From NCBI RefSeq assembly GCF_023914155.1, contig NZ_JAMWYS010000027.1, positions 1-64,000 of the forward strand: a DNA stretch of 64,000 bases, given 5' to 3'. Within the stretch, counting starts at the first letter, position 1, and every line of letters starts with the position of its first letter. Shown piece after piece: positions 28,068-36,804 of this stretch. Both the position numbers and the translations under genes were made by a program. The notes beneath the pieces are model-generated. The model did no database searches, was not told the DNA's origin, and saw nothing but the letters and a program-made list of their open reading frames with translations. The stretch comes from Solitalea agri. Its GTDB lineage: Bacteria > Bacteroidota > Bacteroidia > Sphingobacteriales > Sphingobacteriaceae.

Positions 28068-28249
28068 AATCATAGGTAGATGCAGGTTAAGCTATTTCAC
28101 TATAAACTAACCGAAAGAGCAAATTTAAATTCCCAATTGTTTTAGATAACCATCAACGTCTTTAATAAGTAGATATTCCCAACAGGGTCAAAGATAGATG
28201 TTGGCTTTGGGGTTGGAAATACTTATTATGGAGTATTTTGAGGAGTAGA

Positions 28250-28876
28250 TTATAAAATTCGGCTTTTTTTAAGTGCCTCAATCTTATTTTGGACCTCTAG
28301 CTTGGTATAGATATTCCGCATGTGTTTTTTAACAGTTAAATTACTTAAGTGCAATTTATCAGCAATCTCTTTATAAGATAATCCAGTTGCCGTAAACTCC
28401 AGAATCTCTTTTTCTCTTTGCGTTAGCAATTGTTCAGGAGGTGAGGGTTTTTTGGTTTGGTGAAATGAACCAATCACTTTCCGTGCTATATAAGGGCTCA
28501 TTGGGGCTCCTCCTGACACTAAATCCGTCAGAGCACTTAGTATGTCATCAATGTTACTATCTTTTAAAATATACCCGTCTGCACCGTTTTTAAGAGCAGA
28601 GAAAATGCTGTCGTCGTCATCATGAATGCTGCAAACCAAAAAACGAATATCCTTATACTGCTTCTTTAATTCCGGAATTAGTTCAATTCCGGTAATTCCG
28701 GGTAACGAAATATCTACAATTAAGATATCTGGCACATTCTGATTGATATTTTGAAGGGCTTCTTCGGCTGATCGATATGTATATTTCCAGGTGAATTTCT
28801 CACTTTGACTTATTACCTGACGTAATACTTCTGCATAAGTTTTATTGTCCTCTACTATTGAAATAATCATGTTCAC
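28250..28876 (-). CDS. Response regulator, NarL/FixJ (LuxR-type) family
   Basis: A 208-residue DNA-binding regulator. The receiver domain (1-125) has the acidic pair Glu9/Asp10 (VEDN), phospho-acceptor Asp55 (ILIVDISLPG), and switch Lys near 105 (ILKDSN). The C-terminal LuxR HTH is LTQREKEILEFTATGLSYKEIADKLHL..., with recognition helix SNLTVKKHMRNIYTKL. It lies 5 bases after the sensor kinase stop, so the two form an operon and most likely a cognate pair. The ATG at 28876 or the one two codons on are both possible. Target genes are not evident; none with a recognisable site lies nearby. Confidence 0.92.
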   Translation of the reverse strand: MNMIISIVEDNKTYAEVLRQVISQSEKFTWKYTYRSAEEALQNINQNVPDILIVDISLPGITGIELIPELKKQYKDIRFLVCSIHDDDDSIFSALKNGADGYILKDSNIDDILSALTDLVSGGAPMSPYIARKVIGSFHQTKKPSPPEQLLTQREKEILEFTATGLSYKEIADKLHLSNLTVKKHMRNIYTKLEVQNKIEALKKSRIL

Positions 28877-28881
28877 TAAAC

Positions 28882-31776
28882 TTAAATTGGTATCTCAATT
28901 GACACGTAAGTGCCGTTTTTATTTTTAATCTTTATTTTGCCGTCTAATGTTGCAACTCGTTTTTGCATGTTTTTAAGCCCGTTTCCGTCAATAATTTCGG
29001 ATGGTATAAAACCGATGCCATCATCGTGTATTTGAATTATAAGCATATCACCAATAATTGATATATTCAATTTTATAGCGGTACATTGAGCGTGTTTTAA
29101 AGCATTATGAAGCGCTTCCTTTGTAATTAAGTAGATATGCCTTCTTTTCTCACCATTTAAAATGATATGAGGTATTATTTCTGGTAAGGAAGATCTAAAA
29201 TGAATAGAGCCATCTGCGAAAAGTTCTATTCCTCGGCGATGCAGGTATCCCAAAAGATTCTCAAGTGTATCATTCTCACTATTCAAACTCCAGATCACCT
29301 CTCTCATTTTTTGTGAAAGCAAGCTTACATTGCTATGAATATCTTGAAGATCAGAAGAAACTTTTTCTTGTCGTTCATTTTTACGTTTGGCCATTTCAGC
29401 CATCATTCGTATACCTGATAAGCTTGCTCCTAAGTCGTCGTGAATATCAGCGCTGATACGTTGTCGCTCTTGCTGAATTGCAAGTTCCTTTTCAAAGAAT
29501 GATTTCTGTTGCCTTAAACGATTTATAAAATACCTTCTGATCGATAAAGAAATAAGTATTAAAAGGGTAGTTATTTCAAGGATTAAATAGGGAGTTTTCA
29601 GCCACCAAGGCTTCTCAATTGTAAATGAATAGCTTTGGATTGGACTTTCGATGTTTTCGGCCGTATTAATGGCTTTAGCATCTAATGTATACACTCCAGG
29701 CTTTAAGGCAATAAAGCTAATTGGTTGATCGGTATTGGCGGTATATTGCCAACTGGTATCAGAACTGCCTAATAATCGATAAGCTATATGCATCGATTCG
29801 GAGTTGCTATACCATGGAACCTGATAGTAGAAACGAATACTAGATTGATTGTGTTGCAATGGAAGGGAGTCGTTGGTTAAGGTGTCCGATCCGTTTACAA
29901 TAGTGTATTGAAGGTTAATATTTGGAAGTACTTTCCGTTGTCGAACTTTCGGCAACTCAAATATTCCATCAATAGTTGTCATCCAAACATGTCCATTAAC
30001 TTCATCTATATCCAACACATTTCCCGGGTTAATATCAGGTAAAGAATACGATGCTATTACGTTTTCAGTTTCAGGATCGAAAAGCTGGATTCCGTTTGAG
30101 CCTAGAATACACAGTTTATCATTAAGGTTTTTTAAACGAAGTATTGGTCCTGGAAAAAGGAGTTCATTGTTCTTTGTGTTTCTAATACCGTTCTTGTCAT
30201 AAACAAGCAAGCCTTTTGAAAGAGTCCCAATAAATATTTTAGAAGGATAGGTAAGTAGAGAGTTGCTGTTTACTACCTCACCGTTAAACAAAACAGACTC
30301 ACAGCCCTTTTTAGTAAACCTGAATAACCCATCTTTAAATGAACAAAGTAGGGAGTTATTGAATTGAGCATAACTTACTGATTTGCAACGTTTCATTAAT
30401 AAGGGGAACAGCCCTTCAGTTGAAGTCATCTGGTATAAACCAGGAAGCTTTTTTCGCAGTGTTGGATAATAACTTCGATCTAATTTCTGTAAGATATCAG
30501 AGGGAGAGATGAGTAAAGCCGTTGCAGTGGCTATTGCAATAAAATCTTTATTAACATCAATATCCTTTACTACACAATAGGCCGATAACTGTGTTAATTT
30601 GAAGGAATTGAAGTTAAATAAGAAAAGACCTACAGATGTGCAGATTAAAATATTGCTTTTATCATAATGGAATATAAGTTCAACAGCTCCAAAACCATTA
30701 GGTAATTCAATTTTACGTACTGCACCATTTTGCAGGTCTTTTGTAAAAATTCTGCCAGCATGTGTTCCTAAAACCAGTTTTTTATTATCGGTAAAAACTG
30801 TTTTTATATAGTCTCCTGTTGGTAAAGATAATGCAGGGTTAACTTTTTTGAACTCATCTGTATATTTTACCATAAGTCCATGCTTTAAACTACTATACCA
30901 CTGGTTTCCTTCGCGGTCTTTTACAATATCAGTTAAATCATAGCCTGATATGGAATCTCTTTTGTCAATGTGTAAGCTTGTGATTTTTGAATGAATCCAC
31001 TGCTCGTTATTAACAATACTGATAGTGTTTACAAAGTCGGGAACTTTAATTTCATCAATAACGTTTATTTTTTTGTCTTCTACTTTAAGTCGAACACATT
31101 TTGCATCTGGGTTTACCAAGACATATACTGTGTCGCCTTTACTTTGCGGGCTTATACTGATTACATTGTATGCTCTGCTTGTTAGTTCGGGAGTGAAATG
31201 AACTTTATAAAACCTATTCCCTCCTGAGTATAAGTACCAGTAATCACGACCGCCAATAATAACACCATTTTTTGTGGCAGCCAGTGAACCAAAGGTATTG
31301 GGGTAAATAATATACTTTGCCTTTTTCTTTTTGATATCATAGATAAACAATCCTCTGCTCGAAGTGGCTAAAAGCTGATTCTTCCAAATTACAATTCGCG
31401 GAAACGAGGTCTCCTTTTTGTAGTCAAACTGGGTTAAAAGGTTCATTCTTCCTCTTTCAATATAAAAAATCTGACCACTAAAGTTATGGCACCATATTTT
31501 TCCTTCACTATCTTCGACCAGATCACTAACCGCCAGAGAAGCCTGTTTATTATTGGAATAATGTTTAAACGTTTTGCCATCGAAGGAGCTTAGTCCATAA
31601 TCATGGCCAATCCATAGAAGTCCTTGCCTGTCAACCAGTAAGTCATAGACTTCATTTGTTGGCAAGCCGGGAATTTTGCGAAGGGTGAATGACTGAGCAC
31701 TTACCTCATAGCCCATCAACCCCACCAGGCAGGTTAAAGTAAAAAAGATAGCCTTTCGGCATAATAAATTGGTCAT
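28882..31776 (-). CDS. Sensor histidine kinase with periplasmic two-component propeller (Reg_prop/Y_Y_Y)
   Basis: A 964-residue transmembrane kinase. The signal peptide is about 1-27. A large periplasmic region (about 30-740) carries Reg_prop beta-propeller strands (GLPTNEVYDLLVDRQGLLWIG, VEDSEGKIWCH) and a Y_Y_Y Ig-like module (about 655-740). One membrane helix (about 746-768) leads to a HisKA_3 box with phospho-His779 (ADIHDDLGASLSGI) and HATPase boxes (ALHNALKHA; DDGIGF; GNGLKNMQKR). Such propellers sense glycans or other ligands in Bacteroides hybrid systems. Here the regulator is a separate LuxR-type protein. The ligand is unknown. Confidence 0.92.
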   Translation of the reverse strand: MTNLLCRKAIFFTLTCLVGLMGYEVSAQSFTLRKIPGLPTNEVYDLLVDRQGLLWIGHDYGLSSFDGKTFKHYSNNKQASLAVSDLVEDSEGKIWCHNFSGQIFYIERGRMNLLTQFDYKKETSFPRIVIWKNQLLATSSRGLFIYDIKKKKAKYIIYPNTFGSLAATKNGVIIGGRDYWYLYSGGNRFYKVHFTPELTSRAYNVISISPQSKGDTVYVLVNPDAKCVRLKVEDKKINVIDEIKVPDFVNTISIVNNEQWIHSKITSLHIDKRDSISGYDLTDIVKDREGNQWYSSLKHGLMVKYTDEFKKVNPALSLPTGDYIKTVFTDNKKLVLGTHAGRIFTKDLQNGAVRKIELPNGFGAVELIFHYDKSNILICTSVGLFLFNFNSFKLTQLSAYCVVKDIDVNKDFIAIATATALLISPSDILQKLDRSYYPTLRKKLPGLYQMTSTEGLFPLLMKRCKSVSYAQFNNSLLCSFKDGLFRFTKKGCESVLFNGEVVNSNSLLTYPSKIFIGTLSKGLLVYDKNGIRNTKNNELLFPGPILRLKNLNDKLCILGSNGIQLFDPETENVIASYSLPDINPGNVLDIDEVNGHVWMTTIDGIFELPKVRQRKVLPNINLQYTIVNGSDTLTNDSLPLQHNQSSIRFYYQVPWYSNSESMHIAYRLLGSSDTSWQYTANTDQPISFIALKPGVYTLDAKAINTAENIESPIQSYSFTIEKPWWLKTPYLILEITTLLILISLSIRRYFINRLRQQKSFFEKELAIQQERQRISADIHDDLGASLSGIRMMAEMAKRKNERQEKVSSDLQDIHSNVSLLSQKMREVIWSLNSENDTLENLLGYLHRRGIELFADGSIHFRSSLPEIIPHIILNGEKRRHIYLITKEALHNALKHAQCTAIKLNISIIGDMLIIQIHDDGIGFIPSEIIDGNGLKNMQKRVATLDGKIKIKNKNGTYVSIEIPI

Positions 31777-31918
31777 TCAATTGAGAGTAACGAGAGCAAA
31801 AGTTAGAATGGACTGCAATTAACTACATTTTAAGCAAAGAATAAATAGAAATTAGCTATCCTTTTGCTTTTGGGAAGATTATACATCTTGCCCTGAATCA
31901 TCTCTATAATGGCTAACT

Positions 31919-31945
31919 AAAAAGCCCATGTTTTAAACACGGGCT
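31919..31945 (-). terminator. Terminator of the minus-strand ABC exporter gene
   Basis: A stem of AGCCC-A-TGTT with AACA-C-GGGCT (31923-31945, one mismatch) is followed on the minus strand by TTTTTAG. It lies 25 bases after the exporter stop codon. Confidence 0.7.
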
Positions 31946-31969
31946 CTCATTGATTTATACTTTTTAAAG

Positions 31970-33724
31970 TTAATCGAGAACTTCCTCTCTTTCACCAATT
32001 TGTTGACGCCACATGGCATAATACAACCCTTTTTGGTCTAATAAATCATGATGTCTGCCTGCTTCCGTTATTCTTCCTTTTTCGAGTACATAAATCTGAT
32101 CTGCGTGCATAATGGTACTTAAGCGATGTGCAATCAGGATGGTAATGTGCTCTGCTTTGTTAGATACTTCCCTGATAGTTCTACCTATCTCTTCTTCAGT
32201 TAACGAATCAAGTGAGGATGTTGCTTCGTCAAAAACTAATAAATCAGGTTGGCGTAATAATGCACGGGCAATCGATAAGCGTTGTTTTTCTCCTCCAGAG
32301 ACTTTTACTCCTCCTTCGCCGATCAATGTATCCAAACCGTTATCGGCACGGGCTAATAAGGTATGGCACGCCGCTTTCTGAAGAACTTCCATACATTCTT
32401 CGTCTGTTGCCTTTGGACGAACAAACTTTAAGTTTTCTCGGATGGTTCCAGCAAAAAGTTGTGTTTCCTGAGTTACAAAACCAATTCTTTCACGAAGTTC
32501 ATCTAAGTCAATTTTATCGCTGTCGATACCGTTGTAAAGAATTCTTCCATCCTGTGGACGATATAACCCCACCAAAAGTTTAACCAAAGTTGACTTTCCT
32601 GCACCCGAAGGGCCTACAAATGCAATGGTATCTCCTTGTTCAGCACTAAATGAAATGTCCGTAATAGCGTTTCTGGTGGCCGACTGATGCTTAAAGCTCA
32701 CCTCATCAAACTCCAAATGCTGAATCTTAGCTAATTGAGCAGGGTTAGAAGGTTTAATGTCTTTTGGTGTATTTAATATGGATTCAAAATTATTTAAAGA
32801 GACTTCAGCTTCACGATAAATGTTAATGATGTTGCCGAGCTCCTGTAACGGGCCAAAAATGAAAAACGAATAGAACATTAATGAAAAGAACTCTCCAAGC
32901 GTAATCTGATCTTTGAAGATCAAGTACATCATTAAAAAGATAATGCTTGTGCGCAATAAGTTCACAGTGGTTCCTTGAACAAAGCTTAAACTGCGAATGT
33001 ATTTTACCTTTTTTAGTTCAAGTCCTAATATCTTAATGGTCGTACCGTTTAAACGATCTATTTCCTGGTTGGCCAATCCCAGAGATTTTACCAACTCAAT
33101 GTTGCGTAAAGATTCGGTAGTTGACCCTGCCAATGCCGTTGTTTCCGCAACAATGGTTTTTTGCATTTTCTTAATGCGCTTGCTCAAAATCGAACTTAAA
33201 AAACCCAGTAGAGGAATGGTGATGATGAACATTGGGGCGATGACCCAATGTACTCTTATGGCATATATGGTTACGAAGATGATACCAATTATGGAAGTGA
33301 AAAGCGTGTTAATGAACGTTGTGATTAAACGCTCCACATCTGTACGTACTTTCTGAAGCTTTCCAAGAGTTTCTCCGCTGCGTTGATCCTCAAAAACCTG
33401 ATAAGGTAACTCAAGTGAGTGGGCTAAACCATCTGAATACATCTGCGCTCCAACTTTCTGAATAATTACATTGGCAAAGTAATCCTGAAAGTTCTTAGCT
33501 ACCCTCGAAACAAAGGCAACTCCAACAATGGCAAGTAAATAAAATCCGACCCCATTAAAAAACTGAGAGAAATTCCAATCTTTAAAATGTGGAACGCATT
33601 TATCCAGCAGTTTTCCAAAGAAATAGGGATCGAGCATGGAGAACCCTTGGTTAATACTGGCTAGTACCAAGGCCAACAATAATAGTTTCTTATAATTTTT
33701 GAGGTATGAATAGAGTATCTTCAT
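31970..33724 (-). CDS. ABC exporter, fused permease and ATPase
   Basis: A 584-residue half-transporter with six predicted membrane segments in the first 310 residues. The ATPase has Walker A GPSGAGKST (about 371-379), signature VSGGEKQR, Walker B LLVFDEATSSLDS and switch AHRLS. It differs from the exporter at 14507-16339 in sequence, so it is not a recent copy. The family spans lipid, peptide and drug exporters; the substrate is unknown. It stands between the two-component genes and an AraC-type regulator, but no shared operon is evident because spacers of about 140-190 bases and a terminator separate them. Confidence 0.9.
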   Translation of the reverse strand: MKILYSYLKNYKKLLLLALVLASINQGFSMLDPYFFGKLLDKCVPHFKDWNFSQFFNGVGFYLLAIVGVAFVSRVAKNFQDYFANVIIQKVGAQMYSDGLAHSLELPYQVFEDQRSGETLGKLQKVRTDVERLITTFINTLFTSIIGIIFVTIYAIRVHWVIAPMFIITIPLLGFLSSILSKRIKKMQKTIVAETTALAGSTTESLRNIELVKSLGLANQEIDRLNGTTIKILGLELKKVKYIRSLSFVQGTTVNLLRTSIIFLMMYLIFKDQITLGEFFSLMFYSFFIFGPLQELGNIINIYREAEVSLNNFESILNTPKDIKPSNPAQLAKIQHLEFDEVSFKHQSATRNAITDISFSAEQGDTIAFVGPSGAGKSTLVKLLVGLYRPQDGRILYNGIDSDKIDLDELRERIGFVTQETQLFAGTIRENLKFVRPKATDEECMEVLQKAACHTLLARADNGLDTLIGEGGVKVSGGEKQRLSIARALLRQPDLLVFDEATSSLDSLTEEEIGRTIREVSNKAEHITILIAHRLSTIMHADQIYVLEKGRITEAGRHHDLLDQKGLYYAMWRQQIGEREEVLD

Positions 33725-33816
33725 TTTTATAATAGCAGGTGATAGTTAAACAAAACACTAAACCATAAAATAAATTATAGGCACAAAATGTTTTGATTTT
33801 CTTTAAATCGAAGATA

Positions 33817-33824
33817 CAAAAGTA
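33817..33824 (-). promoter_or_regulatory. Putative -7 box for the ABC exporter gene
   Basis: On the minus strand this reads TACTTTTG (full TAnnTTTG match), 93 bases before the ATG at 33724. No -33 TTG at exact spacing. Confidence 0.35.
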
Positions 33825-33866
33825 GAAAATTACCCGATTTGGATAACAGTAATTATACTTAATTGA

Positions 33867-34742
33867 TTAAGACTGCTGTTTTCTGAATTCGTCGGGACTA
33901 ACGCCAGTGTATTTTTTAAAAAAGCGGCTGAAATAAGCGTTGTCCTCAAAATTCAGATCCCAGGCAATTTCACTGATTGTTTGTCCTGAGTTAACCAACA
34001 TACGTTTAGCTTCCAATAGAATTCGGTCGCGAATAATTTCCCCGGATGATTTTCCGGTTACACTGGCTACCACTGCATTTAAATGATTGGGTGTGATAAA
34101 CAGCAACTCAGCATATTCTTTGGGCAATTTCTTTGATTTGAAATGGCCCTCAATCAATTTTTCAAAGTTTCGGAGTAAGGTATAGTTGTATTTGGTAGCC
34201 TCGGTTTGTTTTTCGGGCTGACAGGCTCTTGCCAAAACCACTAAGAGTTGTAATAGTAATGCTCTCAGATAATCATTCTTAAAATCACCATCACTTTCAT
34301 GCTCTTGTTTTATATGGGCAAAAAGAGAGAGAATGGTGGGTTTAATTTCCTCTTTAGCCATGGTTGTTGAGCGTTGTGTCATGGAGTTGAAAAAAGGAAA
34401 CTCATTTAAGAAATAAGGGTTGTAACAAACCGCTGTAAAAAAGCTCTCATCAAAGTTGATGATAAAGCCATCTGCATCGGCATTAAAGTTCCATGAGTGT
34501 ATTTGTCCGGGAGATAGGAAAAACAATTGACCCGGTTGTGCATCATAGGTTTTAAAGTCGACTGTATATTTACCTGAACCTGCTGAAACGTACATTAACT
34601 GATAAAAGCTATGGCGGTGAGGCATAACCAGTGTAGCGTGGTGATTCAAAAAAGTACTCAGGCTGCAAGCCATAAAATCCTTAGTACAATTCTCTATTCC
34701 AAAGAAATTACAAATACTGTAGGTGGGAATTCTGGTCGACAC
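33867..34742 (-). CDS. AraC-family transcriptional regulator
   Basis: A 291-residue regulator. The N-terminal cupin-like sensing domain (about 30-110: VMPHRHSFYQLMYVSAGSG, then FFLSPGQIHSWNF) is followed by a C-terminal double helix-turn-helix (about 185-289) with the AraC signature ISEIAWDLNFEDNAYFSRFFKKYTGVSPDEFRKQ. The ligand and targets are unknown. It is read in the same direction as the upstream sulfur cluster but is separated from it by 218 bases that hold palindromic repeats, so it is probably a separate transcript. It has no signal peptide. Confidence 0.9.
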   Translation of the reverse strand: MSTRIPTYSICNFFGIENCTKDFMACSLSTFLNHHATLVMPHRHSFYQLMYVSAGSGKYTVDFKTYDAQPGQLFFLSPGQIHSWNFNADADGFIINFDESFFTAVCYNPYFLNEFPFFNSMTQRSTTMAKEEIKPTILSLFAHIKQEHESDGDFKNDYLRALLLQLLVVLARACQPEKQTEATKYNYTLLRNFEKLIEGHFKSKKLPKEYAELLFITPNHLNAVVASVTGKSSGEIIRDRILLEAKRMLVNSGQTISEIAWDLNFEDNAYFSRFFKKYTGVSPDEFRKQQS

Positions 34743-34760
34743 GGATTAAAATTATTTATA

Positions 34761-34950
34761 CACGAATTAGAGCTAATGTACACTAATTACACTAATTGAG
34801 TTGAATAAGATTTGTTCAATTCGTGGTATTAGTGTTTAATTGATTGGTTCAGAGCGCAAGTCATAATTCTTAAGTGTAGTTCTCCTTAAACACGAATTTG
34901 GACTAATGTACACTAATTGGATTTAGGGTACATTAGTTCAAATTCGTAGG
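34761..34950. repeat. Interspersed CACGAATT palindromic repeats
   Basis: Two near-identical direct copies start CACGAATT at 34761 and 34891 and both continue into CTAATGTACACTAATT. The second pairs with 34928-34947 as an inverted repeat: 20 bp with one mismatch (34892-34911 against 34928-34947). The first has an inverted partner AATTCGTG at 34818-34825. The 218-base spacer holds no open frame. The hairpin lies just after the stop of the minus-strand cluster and might end its transcripts. A third copy of the same word occurs at 36758-36797. Confidence 0.85.
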
Positions 34951-34960
34951 GTTATTGAAT

Positions 34961-35467
34961 TTAATGAGGAAGCTTATCCCTAAGTAGCCCATAAACCCAG
35001 GTTCCGGCAATGGCACTCAGTAGGGTGATGATAATAACCAAAAAGCCACTACCAATTTGAGCGAACAAAGGTCCCGGACAAGCACCCGTTAAAGCCCAGC
35101 CTAACCCAAATAGTAATCCACCTATAATTTGTCCTTTGTTAAAGGTTTTTGAGTGGAAGATCACGTTTTCGCCAGTTATTGTTTTAATATTAAAACGCTT
35201 GATCAACCAAACAGAAATAACACCCACAATTACCGCTGAACCAATTACGCCATACATATGGAATGATTGTAAACGGAACATCTCCTGAATGCGAAACCAT
35301 GAAACAATTTCAGCCTTTACGAATACTATTCCGAATAATACACCAATAATCAAGTACTTTATGTTGGCTTTAAAACTTTCGCCGGAATGTTGCTCGTTTT
35401 GTGGTTCAAATTCAATTGCCTCCAGCTCAGCCTTGAATTCTTCTTGCTCTAAAATATCGTTCGTCAT
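34961..35467 (-). CDS. DUF6691/YeeE-YedE half-transporter (C-terminal half type)
   Basis: A 168-residue inner-membrane protein: a polar N-terminus (1-32), then four to five hydrophobic segments. It contains the YeeE/YedE motif GWALTGACPGPLFAQIG with conserved Cys130. YeeE (TsuA) imports thiosulfate through a path of conserved Cys residues. In many bacteria the protein is split into two halves encoded side by side, as here with the gene 2 bases upstream. It is the last gene of the minus-strand sulfur cluster. Thiosulfate or another small sulfur compound is the inferred substrate. Confidence 0.85.
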   Translation of the reverse strand: MTNDILEQEEFKAELEAIEFEPQNEQHSGESFKANIKYLIIGVLFGIVFVKAEIVSWFRIQEMFRLQSFHMYGVIGSAVIVGVISVWLIKRFNIKTITGENVIFHSKTFNKGQIIGGLLFGLGWALTGACPGPLFAQIGSGFLVIIITLLSAIAGTWVYGLLRDKLPH

Positions 35468-35469
35468 GA

Positions 35470-36045
35470 TTAGAATAAGCTAAAAATTAAAGGTAAAAGA
35501 AACCAGGTCATGATAAACCCACCCAACATAAATGAGATCGTTGCCACTAATGAAGGCCATTGTAAATTAGAAAGACCCATAATAGCATGCCCGGAAGTAC
35601 AACCGCCTGCGTAGCGTGTTCCAAAGCCCACCAAAAAACCTCCGATTACGAAAAAGAAAAGTCCTTTTAAACTCAGCAGATTTTCGAAACTGAAGATATC
35701 CTGCGGCAGAAAATGGCTGAAGTCTTTAACTCCTAATTGTTGTAAATCGGCAACCGTTTGCGGGTTAAGATTAATAGGCAGTGGGTTTGCTAACAAAAAA
35801 CTAGCAATAAATCCACCCACTGTTATTCCTGCAACAAAGAATAAATTCCATGTTTCCTTTTTCCAGTTGTATTGAAAAAAAGGAATTTTAGCAGGCATAC
35901 ACGCCGCACAAATGTGGCGTAAAGAGGAACTGATACCAAATGACTTATTGCCAATTAATAAAAGTACCGGTACGGTAAGCCCTATTAATGGCCCGGCTAT
36001 ATACCAGGGCCAAGGTTGTTTTATGAAATTTAATATTGCATCCAT
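35470..36045 (-). CDS. YeeE/YedE thiosulfate-transporter half
   Basis: A 191-residue inner-membrane protein with about five hydrophobic segments. The family motif GTRYAGGCTSGHAIMG is at 142-157 with conserved Cys149. An additional CAAC pair (Cys46, Cys49) lies near a cytosolic or periplasmic loop. It pairs with the following DUF6691 protein (2-base gap), together forming one YeeE-like transporter by inference. The gap to the preceding methyltransferase gene is 6 bases, so the three are surely co-transcribed. The neighbouring persulfide dioxygenase-rhodanese supports a sulfur substrate. Confidence 0.88.
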   Translation of the reverse strand: MDAILNFIKQPWPWYIAGPLIGLTVPVLLLIGNKSFGISSSLRHICAACMPAKIPFFQYNWKKETWNLFFVAGITVGGFIASFLLANPLPINLNPQTVADLQQLGVKDFSHFLPQDIFSFENLLSLKGLFFFVIGGFLVGFGTRYAGGCTSGHAIMGLSNLQWPSLVATISFMLGGFIMTWFLLPLIFSLF

Positions 36046-36051
36046 TACTAA

Positions 36052-36678
36052 TTATTTCTTTTTAAAACTACAGAAAACAAAGTTCTGTAATGTGTTGAAA
36101 GGAGTCGGGTGATCAATTGTAATACTATCAACCAGCTCAAACTCTGCATTAAACACTTCTGTTAATGAATCTTTACTGTACTGTTTAATTGCTATTCCGC
36201 TGCATTTAGTTGGCCCTTGTTCCGAAAAAGTTCCGATTATCAGGTACCCTCCTGATTTTACTGCCTTCGATACTGTTGTAACATACTTATCTATTTCAAC
36301 ATTTTCCGTAAGGAAATGAAACGCGGCCCTATCATGCCAAATATCATACTGTTCTACAGGAGTAAAATCAGAAATATCGGATACGATCCAGGTAATATTT
36401 TCAGAATTAACCCTAAAGCGATTTTTTGCTCTTTCAATCGCATGATTAGAAATATCCAGAACAGAGATATCTTTATAATTCTTGCTAAGAAGATGGTCCA
36501 CTAAAAAGCTGTCACCTCCACCAATATCAATAATCTTGGCATTCAGAGGAAGATTAGTCGCTTCGATAAGGTTTAACGAAGTCTGGGGTGTTGGTTGATA
36601 CCAACTAACCTCTTTCAGGCTTTTAGTTTGATAAATAGTGTCCCAATGCTTCTTTCTATTAAACTCAGCGTTATCCAT
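36052..36678 (-). CDS. SAM-dependent methyltransferase (class I)
   Basis: A 208-residue cytosolic protein with a Rossmann SAM-binding fold: motif I AKIIDIGGGDSFLVDHLL (about 44-61), acidic residue at the end of strand 2 (VLDIS) and motif DIWHDRAAFHFL. The start HWDTIYQTKSLKEVSWYQ resembles a family often found beside sulfur or tellurite genes (TehB-like). The acceptor is unknown. It is 6 bases before the YeeE gene. Its presence with a second, TPMT-like methyltransferase in the same cluster suggests a thiol- or sulfide-methylating step, but this is inference. Confidence 0.82.
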   Translation of the reverse strand: MDNAEFNRKKHWDTIYQTKSLKEVSWYQPTPQTSLNLIEATNLPLNAKIIDIGGGDSFLVDHLLSKNYKDISVLDISNHAIERAKNRFRVNSENITWIVSDISDFTPVEQYDIWHDRAAFHFLTENVEIDKYVTTVSKAVKSGGYLIIGTFSEQGPTKCSGIAIKQYSKDSLTEVFNAEFELVDSITIDHPTPFNTLQNFVFCSFKKK

Positions 36679-36757
36679 AATTGTTTTAACACTAATTTCA
36701 CGTATCAGACGAACTATAATAAGAGTGTTTTTGATAACACTAATTCCACAAATTGAT

Positions 36758-36797
36758 CGAATTACACGAATTCCGTTTGTGAAATTCGTGTAATTCG
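36758..36797. repeat. Palindromic AATTCGTG repeat in the sulfur cluster
   Basis: A perfect 15-bp inverted repeat (CGAATTACACGAATT at 36758-36772, AATTCGTGTAATTCG at 36783-36797) with a 10-base loop. It shares its core word with the repeats at 34761-34950. It lies 8 bases after the persulfide dioxygenase gene on the minus strand, where it may act as a 3' stem-loop. Confidence 0.85.
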
Positions 36798-36804
36798 TAA
36801 TTAT

